Shown: positions 11,863 through 21,432 of the stretch, piece after piece
Layout: the number at the start of each line of letters is the position of its first letter
Position numbering within the stretch: the first letter of the stretch is position 1
Assembly (NCBI GenBank): GCA_036346395.1
Contig: CM070596.1
Span: 21,056,177-21,120,176, forward strand
DNA: 64,000 bases
Source of the DNA: Hsuehochloa calcarea
Lineage: Eukaryota > Streptophyta > Magnoliopsida > Poales > Poaceae
Direction of reading: 5' to 3'
The notes under the pieces: generated by a model
Databases searched by the model: none
What the model was told of the DNA's origin: nothing
Seen by the model: the letters and a program-made list of their open reading frames with translations, nothing else
Made by a program: the position numbers and the translations under genes

Positions 11863-13638
11863 TGTTGGACCGTAAAGGCGACTAGAGGGGGTGAATAGGA
11901 GCACGCCACTTTTTCACAAGTTATGAACTCAATACAATTTAACTCCAAGTAGCTATTAGAAAGCTATGAAGATCAATATACCAAGACAAATGGAAGACTA
12001 GTATTGAATCCAATTAAACCCTAAGCAATATAACAAAATCAACTAAGATTACCAAGACTCACAAAGACGGCGCGTCGACCATTATACTCAACCGGTCGGA
12101 CCGATTGCCTGCGGTCCGACCGCTTTAGGTCAAGCGGTCGGACCGCTCAAAATCGGTCCGACCGGTGATGACGCGGCGGTCCGACCGGCCGACTCGAACC
12201 GATCCGCAATAAATAAATCACCGATGACGAAGTTGCAATTAGATGAAACTTTTGATTCTCAACTCCAATCTTTATGAAACTTTGCACACACCTTCTATAT
12301 GCTATTGAGGACCTATTCCAATCGAATATTATGATAATTCTTGGAACGATCTTGAGCAATTGCCAATTGATTAACAGACGGTCTAAAATCGGGCAAGAAC
12401 GAAAACTTGATCCTAAAGCTTGTTCGTGAGAGATTGATGATCAAGATGATGCTAGATAGATTCACACATATCACAGCAAGCTAATTCACGTGAAAGAATC
12501 AATCACAAACTCGCGGATCAAGGAAAGCCCTAAAATCACCAAATTGAAAGCAAGAACGAAAAGAGACTTATCTCAAGCAAACCTTGCATAGATTGATTTC
12601 GTGATTGAAGCTGGATTACATCCACACCATCATGGATCAGTAGACAATCAAGGATCACGAAATTCACCACAAACCATCAAGAGCCCTAGCCTCCACCTCA
12701 ACTCCCTAAAGACAATTAGGTTTTGAAACATAAAAAGGCGAGAGAGAGAGAGGCACCACCATCTCCTCCTATTTATAGTGGAGGCCTAAAACTCTTAGGG
12801 TTTGACTTAATTGGGCTCCCGTTAAAGCCCACTAACAAACGGGTCACATACGCACGCTTCGCAAGCGCCGCTTTAACCTTTTGACCTAAACCGCTTCACC
12901 ATGCGCCATGGATTTGCCAATAGGTCACCATTGTCCATCTTGTGTCACGCTTGAGTCGTTGACCCACCCGCATCATCGATCGCTCGACCTCAACTCTTCA
13001 AGTCTAGTCCCGATTCTCCTCGCCGCTGACCGTCCGCTGACCACCAAGCCACCGCACAACCATAGACAAGAAAACACGATTCGGGAACAAGTTCTTCACA
13101 ACTTGACCCATGTTAGTCAAAACATGCATCATGCAAATCATATGCCATGAAACCAATGACTTTGACTTAACAAAACAACATCGCCACGGTTGGCCGACGC
13201 TCAGTAGTTACGGTCCGACCGCTCCAGTGAGCGGTCCGATCACTTCATGGCGGCCGGACCGCCTCCACGTGAGCCGCCGGACCGCCTTAGACTTAGCCAA
13301 ATTCAAGCTCCCAAAACCAAACCTTCCGAAACTTAAACCAATAGAACTTCATCGAGACTCCAAAATTATGAGACCAAGTGCATTGGGATCCCCTTACTTG
13401 TCTACAACACCTATTTTGGCCCACTGATTTGAACACTTTGGTCATCGCCGTCCGATCGCTTGATGGCCTGGGTCCGACCGATATGGGACCGGCTCGGATC
13501 GCCGTGCAAGGACCGGTCGAACCGCCCCAAGCAAGAAGCTCAGAACTTTGTCGAAAACGCTGAAACGACAAACCGTAAACGTCATTGCCAATTGTCACAT
13601 CATCCTAAGATCTGGAGCATATCCCCATGAAATCCACA
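11863..13638 (-). repeat. 5' LTR of the Sirevirus-like element
   Basis: Pairs with 2745-4520 at equal length (1,776 bp). It holds at least eight variants of the CGGTCNGACCG palindrome (12085-12190 and 13210-13290). The outer 277 bp (13362-13638) were carried along in a downstream duplication (15717-15994). Confidence 0.88.
12770..12777 (-). promoter_or_regulatory. TATA box of the 5' copia LTR
   Basis: TATAAATA on the minus strand inside the LTR, with a GA/CT-rich leader downstream. It is the likely promoter of the full-length element transcript. Confidence 0.65.
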
Positions 13639-14891
13639 ATACTGAAAGAGAGCAATCATACAAAGATATATATGCAATTAAAGTATGTAATGTAAATTGC
13701 TCAAAGTAAAGCACAAGCACAAACCAAGATGACACAATTATGTTTTACCATGGTGTTCGGGGACTTGCCGGTCTCCCCTAATCTACGTTGAGGTAAGTCC
13801 AATTAAATTGGACCGGCTCCACTAATTAAGCCAACACCTCCGAGCTAAGTCTAACCACTTAGACCGGTTCCAACATGAACCAACACCTCGCTCCACTAGG
13901 GTTGCTCTTCCTCCACTCCGGAGATGGCGAGCACCAAACCACTCACAACACGCCGAGCCTTCTCGCAAGCTTCTTGAGAAGATCACCAGATACGACGCCT
14001 CCACGCCGTCTAGGTGTCGGCAAACACCAAGAGAAACAAATCTCAACTCAAGGTTCTCGAAAGCTAAGGAGTAAGGCGAGGAGTACAACGCCGAGCTGGA
14101 CCGCAAGGGCAAATGGTCACGTTCCACACAGTAGTTCGACCCTCTTTGTCCATATGTCACATGTATTTCTAATTCCCTAAAGGCATCCGTATACCGTCCT
14201 TGGTTCTTTAGCCCGCATGCCATGTAACCCCTTGTCGGATGAACCATTGTGTTGTTATCGTTGCTCCATTTCTCCAAAGTTCTCCACCATGTATGAATTC
14301 CCTAGCTCATCGCAATATCACTTACCTTCGTACTTACGAATTATTGGTACCTCTATCGTCCTTACAAAATTCTTCAGAATTTTACCGCACTACAACAATA
14401 TACGACGATCATAAAATGTTATTACGAGTCTAACAGATTCCGTATCCTTAAGATTCTACAAAATCATAAATGGACCAACCAACTTTGTCGCCACCCTTTA
14501 TTTTAAAAAAATAAACAACATACAAACAAGATTTGCTAAATGTATTACCTACAAAAAAATTATGTTATTCTCACATAATTATTTTCAACAAATTAATAAA
14601 AATAATAATATTATTATTAAAAATCATCCGACGGTCAAGCGTCAAGTGAAGTAGTTATCTCGCCATTGAGTGACGATTAAAAGTTGCTTAACTACCAAAC
14701 GACTGTTTCACGTGTAGCTCAACGGATAAATGATTTAGACCAATAGCCTAATAATTAAACGATTAGTCAAATCGCGCAAGAACGAAGCGGCGCGCGCGCG
14801 CCAAGGTACAAAATGATGGTGGCACGATCGAGAGGCGGAGGCGACTCAAGTCGAGTCGACCGAGTCCATCGGCAAGACCGCCCGCACCGAA
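13639..14891. other. DNA between the copia element and the GDSL-type exon 1
   Basis: No gene is supported here. The first 500 bp look repetitive but I cannot assign them to a family. An open reading frame on each strand (minus 14277-13822, plus 13875-14180) lacks any recognisable domain and occurs unchanged in the duplicated copy, so it is not evidence of coding. The part at 14480-14640 is AT-rich with a short ATT repeat. Confidence 0.6.
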
Positions 14892-15143
14892 ATGGCGCCT
14901 CTCCTCTTCCCCCCCCACGCGCTTCCCCTTGCTCCGCCATGGCCGCCTCCTCCTCCCCGCCCCCCCATGGGTGCCCCCACGCCGCTCGTCCCGGCGCCTT
15001 CGTGATCGGCGACTCCACGGCCGACGCCGCACCAACAACTACCTCGCAGACGCTTCGCCGCGCCATGAGCGAGCCGACGGCACGACTTGACACCGCGCCT
15101 AACGGACCGCTTCTCCAACGGCCGCATCCCGTCGACTACATCG
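14892..15143 (+). pseudogene. duplicated exon 1 of the GDSL esterase/lipase, orphaned
   Basis: Matches exon 1 of the gene at 17251, including the nucleophile motif GDSTADA, and keeps the splice donor. Intron 1 is cut at 15412 by foreign sequence, so no downstream exon follows. Compared with the downstream copy it has several small indels that break the frame after GDSTADA. It cannot make an esterase alone, but it carries a duplicated promoter and could be transcribed into the real gene. Confidence 0.7.
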
Positions 15144-15412
15144 GTGCGGTGCCCACCACGCCCGCTTTTCTTGCTTCGCTGGTTTCTTGAATCTCTCTCT
15201 TTTTTGGGTGGGTTGCGGATAGTTCTTGAATCGATGTAATTGCGTGGTTCATGCCGATTGATTCTTTTTTTCTCTCGCTTTTGCTCCTTGGTTTCTTGAA
15301 TCTTTCTTTCGTCGCTGTGGTCTGAGGCTCTGAGCACACAAGAACATATTATTGGCATTGTTGGTTTCCTGTTCTTGTGCTTTTCCTGGCTTAGCAACAT
15401 CTTTGCCCCCCT

Positions 15413-15716
15413 GAATTCCCTAGCTCATCGCAATATCACTTACCTTCGTACTTACGAATTATTGGTACCTCTATCGTCCTTACAAAATTCTTCAGAATTT
15501 TACCGCACTACAACAATATACGACGATCATAAAATGTTATTACGAGTCTAACAGATTCCGTATCCTTAAGATTCTACAAAATCATAAATGGACCAACCAA
15601 CTTTGTCGCCACCCTTTATTTCAAAAAAATAAACAACATACAAACAAGATTTGCTAAATGTATTACCTACAAAAAAATTATGTTATTCTCACATAATTAT
15701 TTTCAACAAATTAATA
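15413..15716. repeat. third copy of a 300-bp flank segment, between the duplication units
   Basis: Homologous to 14295-14603 and to 16651-16950, in the same orientation. It begins GAATTCCCTAGCTCATCG and joins the next unit at a short A-rich microhomology (AAAAAT). Confidence 0.85.
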
Positions 15717-17795
15717 AAAATTATGAGACCAAGTGCATTGGGATCCCCTTACTTGTCTACAACACCTATTTTTGGCCCAGCTCGATTTGAACACTTTTGG
15801 TCATCGCGGTCCGATCGCCTGATGGCTTGGTCCGACCGATATGGGACCGGTCGGATCATTGCAAGGACCGGTCGAACCGCCCCTAGCAAGAAGCTCAGAA
15901 CTTTGTCGAAAACGCGTGAAACGACAAACCGTAAACGCCATTGCCAATTGTCACATCATCCTAAGATCTGGAGCATATCCCCATGAAATCCACAATACTG
16001 AAAGAGAGCAATCATACAAAGATATATATGCAATTAAAGTATGTAATGTAAATTGCTCAAAGTAAAGCACAAGCACAAACCAAGATGACACAATTATGTT
16101 TTACCATGGTGTTCGGGGACTTGCCGGTCTCCCCTAATCTACGTTGAGGTTAGTCCAATTAAATTGGACCGGCTCCACTAATTAAGCCAACACCTCCGAG
16201 CTAAGTCTAACCACTTAGACCGGTTCCAACATGAACCAACACCTCGCTCCACTAGGGTTGCTCTTCCTCCACTCCGGAGATGGCGAGCACCAAACCACTC
16301 ACAACACGCCGAGCCTTCTCGCAAGCTTCTTGAGAAGATCACCAGATACGACGCCTCCACGCCGTCTAGGTGTCGGCAAACACCAAGAGAAACAAATCTC
16401 AACTCAAGGTTCTCGAAAGCTAAGGAGTAAGGCGAGGAGTACAACGCCGAGCTGGACCGCAAGGGCAAATGGTCACGTTCCACACAGTAGTTCGACCCTC
16501 TTTGTCCATATGTCACATGTATTTCTAATTCCCTAAAGGCATCCGTATACCGTCCTTGGTTCTTTAGCCCGCATGCCATGTAACCCCTTGTCGGATGAAC
16601 CATTGTGTTGTTATCGTTGCTCCATTTCTCCAAAGTTCTCTACCATGTATGAATTCCCTAGCTCATCGCAATATCACTTACCTTCGTACTTACGAATTAT
16701 TGGTACCTCTATCGTCCTTACAAAATTCTTCAGAATTTTACCGCACTACAACAATATACGACGATCATAAAATGTTATTACGAGTCTAACAGATTCCGTA
16801 TCCTTAAGATTCTACAAAATTATAAATGGACCAACCAACTTTGTCGCCACCCTTTATTTCAAAAAAATAAACAACATACAAACAAGATTTGCTAAATGTA
16901 TTACCTACAAAAAAATTATGTTATTCTCACATAATTATTTTCAACAAATTAATAATAATATTATTATTATTATTAAAAATCATCCGACGGTCAAGCGTCA
17001 AATGAAGTAGTTATCTCGCCATTGAGTGACGATTAAAAGTTGCTTAACTACCAAACGACTATTTCACGTGTAGCTCAACGGATAAATGATTTAGACCAAT
17101 AGCCTAATAATTAAACGATTAGTCAAATCGCGCAACGAAGAAGCGAAGGGCGCGGCGGCCAAGGTACAAAATGATGGTGGCACGATCGAGAGGCCGGAGG
17201 CGACTCAAGTCGAGTCTGACCCGAGTCCATCGGCACCGCCCGCACCGGAAATGGCGCCTCTCCTCGCCCTCCCCCCACGCGCTCCCCCTTGCTCCGCCAT
17301 GGCCGCCGCCTCCTCCCCCCTCCCCGTCCCCATGGGTGCCCCCCACGCCGCTCGTCCTGGCGCCCTTCGTGATCGGCGACTCCACGGCCGACGCCGGCAC
17401 CAACAACTACCTCGGCACGCTCGCCCGCGCCGACCGCGAGCCGTACGGGCACGACTTCGACACCCGCCGCCCAACGGACCGCTTCTCCAACGGCCGCATC
17501 CCCGTCGACTACATCGGTACGGTGCCCACCACGCCCGCTTTTCTTGCTTCTGTTGGTTTCTTGAATCTCTCTCTCCTTTTTTTTGGGTGGGTTGCAGATA
17601 GTTCTTGAATCAGATGTAATTGCGTGGTTCATGCTGATTGCTGTTTTTTTTTCTCTTCTGTTTTTGCTCCTTGGTTTCTTGAATCTTTCTTTCGTCGCTG
17701 TGGTCTGAGGCTCTGAGCACACAAGAACATATTCTTGGCATTGTTGGTTTCCTGTTCTTGTGCTTTTCCTGGTTTAACAACATCTTTGCCCCCCT
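15717..17795. repeat. duplication unit 2, continuous with the complete GDSL gene
   Basis: Second copy of 13362-15412. The copia LTR fragment at its left end (15717-15994) has no element attached, which identifies this unit as part of a segmental copying event rather than a separate insertion. On the right, sequence continues without a break into intron 1 and exon 2 of the GDSL gene. Confidence 0.87.
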
Positions 17796-18370
17796 CCCGT
17801 TTGTTGATTCCTTATCCCTTCTGATGTACACTGCAGCGGAGAAGCTGGGGCTCCCCTTCGTGCCTCCGTACCTTGAGCAGAGCATGCGCATGGGCATCGG
17901 CAGTGTTGGCCTCAGCAACGTTGATGGAATGATCCAAGGCGTCAACTATGCGTCCGCGGCAGCCGGCATTCTCTCCAGCAGTGGCTCTGAGCTGGTCTGT
18001 CCTCCCACCTCCCCAATTTCTTGATGTTGTTGTCTTGTTGAGGCATCTATTTGGAGAGCATTGTATTGTTGTTTTGCAGCTCACTCACTTCAGCATGATG
18101 CCTAATTCGGTGGAGTTCTTGCGATTTTCGTTGCGCTGTAGGGAATGCACGTGTCTCTGACCCAGCAGGTTGAGGACACCTGAGCAGCTGGCACTGGCTC
18201 TTGGGAGGCAGCGACCGCCGACCTGTTCAGGAGGTCGGGTGTTATTTGTGTCGATCGGGAGCAACGACTTCATCCACTACTATCTGCACAATGTGTCGGG
18301 CCTCCAGATGCGTTACCTCCCATGGGAGTTTAATCAGCTCCTTGTCAACGCAGTGAGGCAGGAAATCAAG

Positions 18371-19708
18371 GCGTGGTTCTTGTTCTCCAGTTTATTTTGT
18401 GCAGCATTGCTCGCCTCCTTTTGATTGCGCTTGACGCTTGTGGTAATCAGTGTGCCGTGCGTTGTTTCTAAAGGTTGTAGCATTGTGCTTAGCAGCGGCT
18501 AGCAATGTACGGTACTATCAGCATTCGTGGTTGTGGTACTACGGTTTAACTTGGCTGCATAGTCAGGGATCCTGCTGCATAGATTACTTTTGCTTGCAAT
18601 TGGTTCATAAAATGATATAGTGCCTTAGGGGGTCTGCTCCCACAGTTACCTGAGATCTGGTGCAGTTCTAAAGTCAAAACCAAGGAGTGAGTGGAGAGTT
18701 CTCTTGTAGTTAGGAGTTGGGTTTTGAGAAAAAAGTACTTCCTTATCTGGAGACTCTAGCTATTTGTTATCTGGGAAGTTAACTAATGAACACAGGAAAG
18801 TGATTAACGCAATGAATATTCTTATTTCCTTGGTTTGTTAGCAGTTCTGGAATGTTAAGTCATTTACCTTTGATTTACATATCCTTGGTTCTTAGTTTCA
18901 AATTTGGGCTGTTGCTCAAAAAGGCAATAACAGGACAATTGCATATGTACTAAAAGTGCAAAATATTTCAAATTGATCTTTGTTTTTTTTAGGAATCTAT
19001 TTCAAATTGATGTTAGTGCAGCATTTTGATCAAATATGAAATTCAATCATTGAATCGATTATCCTGAGTCGGCTATGATTTATAGTTGATATTAGTAGTG
19101 TCATGGACTGAATGCTGTGTTTGAGTCACTGAAATTCTCAGCCTGTACTTAGGAGTTGTTTGTATTGCCTTCCATGTTGAAAGTGCAAGTAAACTTTTTT
19201 TTTGTATGCCTTCCATTTTGAATGTGCAAGTTAAGTTCATGGTACTTTAAGCTCAACTGGTAGAACACCTTGCACTTATATCATTGTGTTCATGACCTGA
19301 CCATGATGCAACATGCTTCTCAGTTTGTGCATCTTGTATAATTTGATTATCTATACCTAATTTATCTCCATTATCGAATCTTAAGCAGAACACGTGGTGC
19401 ATGGTGATTGAAGATGCATGACACCAGTTTGGTGTATTGTTTAGCACTTGAGAGTATAAATTTACAAAAAATAAAATAAAATGAATCAACGAGTATAAAT
19501 TTCCATTATGTTCATCCCATAATATCATGTATATACAGGTACAAATTGGAACGAATTGCTTCAGTTGTTCATAAAGCCTTAGCAAATTAACTACAACATT
19601 GTATTTTTTTAATTTAGTCATATGTTGTTCATGTCAGATTGTGGAACTTTTGATATCTAAAGCTGTTGTGTATCTCCTGCTCCCTTCTAACAATGATGAT
19701 TTATGCAG
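18371..19708 (+). other. GDSL intron 3 (1.3 kb)
   Basis: AT-rich intron with no gene. A stretch at 19248-19300 resembles the 5' half of a tRNA (AGCTCAACTGGTAGAACACC), possibly a SINE relic. The rest shows nothing I can assign. Confidence 0.6.
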
Positions 19709-20019
19709 AATTTGTACAATATCAATGTTAGAAAGGTCATACTGATGGGCTTGCCTCCTGTTGGTTGTGCACCTCACTTCCTCTGGGAGTATGGCAGTCA
19801 AAATGGGGAATGCATCGAATACATCAACAACGTTGTGATTGAGTTCAACTATGCCCTGAGACACATGTCCAGTGAGTTCATCCGCCAGCACCTATACTCT
19901 ATGATCAGTTATTGTGATACTTTCGAGGGGTCTGTGGACATACTAGACAACCATGACCGCTATTGTGAGCAAATGCATAATACTCCCTTCGTCAGAAATG
20001 TGTGCCATTTTAGGAAACA

Positions 20020-20612
20020 ATTTTTTTTTGTTCTCAAAATAGCACTGTTTGGAGTGTTTTTAACAAAAATGGCGCCCTCGGCGTTGTTTTTGCAAAACTG
20101 GCGCTTGACACCGTCCGTGGGTGGGACGGACAGCTGCCGTACCGCCACGTCGCCTCGTCCGCACCACCGGTGGTGGAGGGGCGCCTCGTCCCTCCTCGAC
20201 GGATCCACCCCAGCCTGACATGGTCACCGGCGCGCTTGGCCAGCATGACATGGTCGCCGGAGCTATGGTTCAAGGCGGCGTGCTCGGAGGAGCAAAATGG
20301 GGAGAGGAAGACGAGGCGAAGGTGGTGACGTGGACGCGGACACCGGAGGTGGTTAGAGTTGGCCGGCGGCGAGCTCCAAGCAGTGGTGCGGATCAGTTCA
20401 CGGTGGCAAGATGGTTCCGGCGACGCTCCGTGGAAAAGGACACGCGCATGAGGTAGTAAGCGGCGCCGGGATGAAGAAAGTGGGGTCGATAAGCGGCGGA
20501 ACTCACCAGAGGAGCGAGGAACGGGCGGCGGTGTCAAGAGCCAGTTAAAACTGTGCTGAGGGTGCCATTTTTGTTAATAACGCTCCAAACAATGCTATTT
20601 CAACAAAAATGC
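20020..20612. mobile_element. TIR element with GC-rich interior, in GDSL intron 4
   Basis: Imperfect terminal inverted repeats of about 50 bp: 20035-20082 (contains TAGCACTGTTTGGAGTGTTT) pairs with 20555-20604. The interior of about 470 bp is much more GC-rich than the intron and has ORFs on both strands without a recognised domain. Long TIRs around a captured-looking GC-rich segment fit a Mutator-like (Pack-MULE) element. I could not find a clear 9-bp target duplication, so the superfamily is tentative. Confidence 0.65.
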
Positions 20613-20624
20613 AATCAAACTTAT

Positions 20625-20774
20625 CTAACTTTGACTAATAATATATTAAAAACTAGTTAGATTGGTCATTGGTGAATAGTATCATTAGATTTGTCATGAT
20701 AAATATTTTTATAATATAATAATTTTGAATTTTTTTACTAACATAATCATATAAAAAGTAAGAGTCAAAGTTAG
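20625..20774. mobile_element. small MITE in GDSL intron 4
   Basis: A 150-bp AT-rich element bounded by a perfect 12-bp inverted repeat, CTAACTTTGACT and AGTCAAAGTTAG. It lies only 13 bp from the TIR element to its left. Confidence 0.65.
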
Positions 20775-21171
20775 GTATTGGAGACCATATCGATGTCTAA
20801 ATCGTTATACATTCTTGAACAGAGGCATTAAGTATTACATTTAGATTGCCTGTTGTACCTTGTTTCAAAACAGATTGCCTTCTGTCCTAGGGGAAGCATT
20901 ATTCACATTATGATCGAATTACAATGCACAGGTTTTGTGACCACCACTGATGCTTGCTGTGGGCTGGGTATGCATAGGCAAGTATGGAGGCCTATTCATG
21001 TGTGTTCTTCCGCAGATGGTGTGCAGCGATGCATCGAGTCATGTATGGTGGGATGAATTCCACCCGACAGATGCTGTGAACCGAATCCTGGCAGATAATG
21101 TGGTATCCAGCGAGCACACCAAGATGTGGTATCCAGTGGACTTGCAGGAGATAGTAAAGCTGAACCAGTAG

Positions 21172-21432
21172 AACCAACTTGAATCTGATTGACAAGGAGT
21201 TATTACGAGTCGGCACAGCGAAATATATATATTGAGAATTACAACGTTCTATACAGATTGAATTGTGGGATTTAGATAGCTCAGGTTAAATCCAAGTACG
21301 ATCAATGCACTGTAAAGGATCTGTATGGCCAAACTGGAACATATGCATAGGTACTGATGAGAGTGATGACTGAAGAGCATGTTTGGTGACAAAAAAAAGA
21401 AAAGAAAATGATTGTGGAGTTGTTTACCTAAT
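21172..21432. other. GDSL 3' flank
   Basis: Presumed 3' untranslated region and downstream DNA. The last bases (CTAAT, 21428-21432) are the left target-site copy of the solo LTR. Confidence 0.6.

Larger units (their letters stand above)
2745..13638 (-). mobile_element. Sirevirus-like Ty1/copia retrotransposon, about 10.9 kb
   Basis: Two 1,776-bp LTRs (11863-13638 and 2745-4520) start TGTGGATTTC and end CCAACA in element orientation. The inner boundaries carry a primer-binding site (about 11860) and a purine tract (AAGGGGAGA, just above 4520). Gag, protease, integrase, reverse transcriptase and RNase H follow in copia order on the minus strand. A long gag with coiled coil and zinc knuckles, a 1.8-kb non-coding stretch after RNase H, and LTRs full of CGG/CCG palindromes fit the Sirevirus lineage; that assignment is an inference. 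The LTRs differ mainly by small indels, so insertion appears recent. Confidence 0.88.
13362..15412. repeat. duplication unit 1 (LTR edge, flank, GDSL exon 1, start of intron 1)
   Basis: Aligned with 15717-17795 at an offset of about 2,355 bp. The unit contains the last 277 bp of the copia LTR, about 1.2 kb of flanking DNA, the GDSL promoter region and exon 1, and breaks off inside intron 1 at 15412. Differences between the units are a few transitions plus many small indels in the GC-rich exon. Confidence 0.88.
17251..21171 (+). pseudogene. GDSL esterase/lipase, five exons, with disabling lesions
   Basis: GDSL enzymes are secreted serine hydrolases acting on esters such as lipids or cell-wall acyl groups. 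Exons: 17251-17516, 17837-17994, 18142-18370, 19709-19964, 20932-21171. Catalytic motifs are present: GDSTADAG (Ser), GSND (Asn) and DEFHPTD (Asp/His). The start ATG gives an Ala/Pro-rich N-terminus, but a one-base shift near 17365 separates it from the GDS frame. Exon 3 has an early stop (after VEDT), then a missing and an extra G. Exon 5 has a 10-bp insertion near 20969. The donor of intron 3 is GC, not GT. The family is about 350-380 residues and all its blocks are found. Either this is a young pseudogene or some lesions are sequence errors. Confidence 0.8.

Noticed and set aside
14700..14740. GTAGCTCAACGGATAAATG as a possible tRNA gene
   Set aside because: Only A-box-like sequence; no B box or cloverleaf can be drawn.
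13822..16633. Two identical 151-residue minus ORFs (13822-14277 and 16178-16633), at first look a conserved gene pair
   Set aside because: The identity comes from the segmental duplication of the whole region, not from selection; no recognisable domain.
14846..17722. Long minus-strand ORFs of 184 and 199 residues
   Set aside because: Antisense shadows of the GC-rich GDSL exon 1.
20034..20537. 167-residue minus ORF in GDSL intron 4
   Set aside because: Lies inside a TIR element and reads low-complexity Arg/Ser/Pro; no domain seen.
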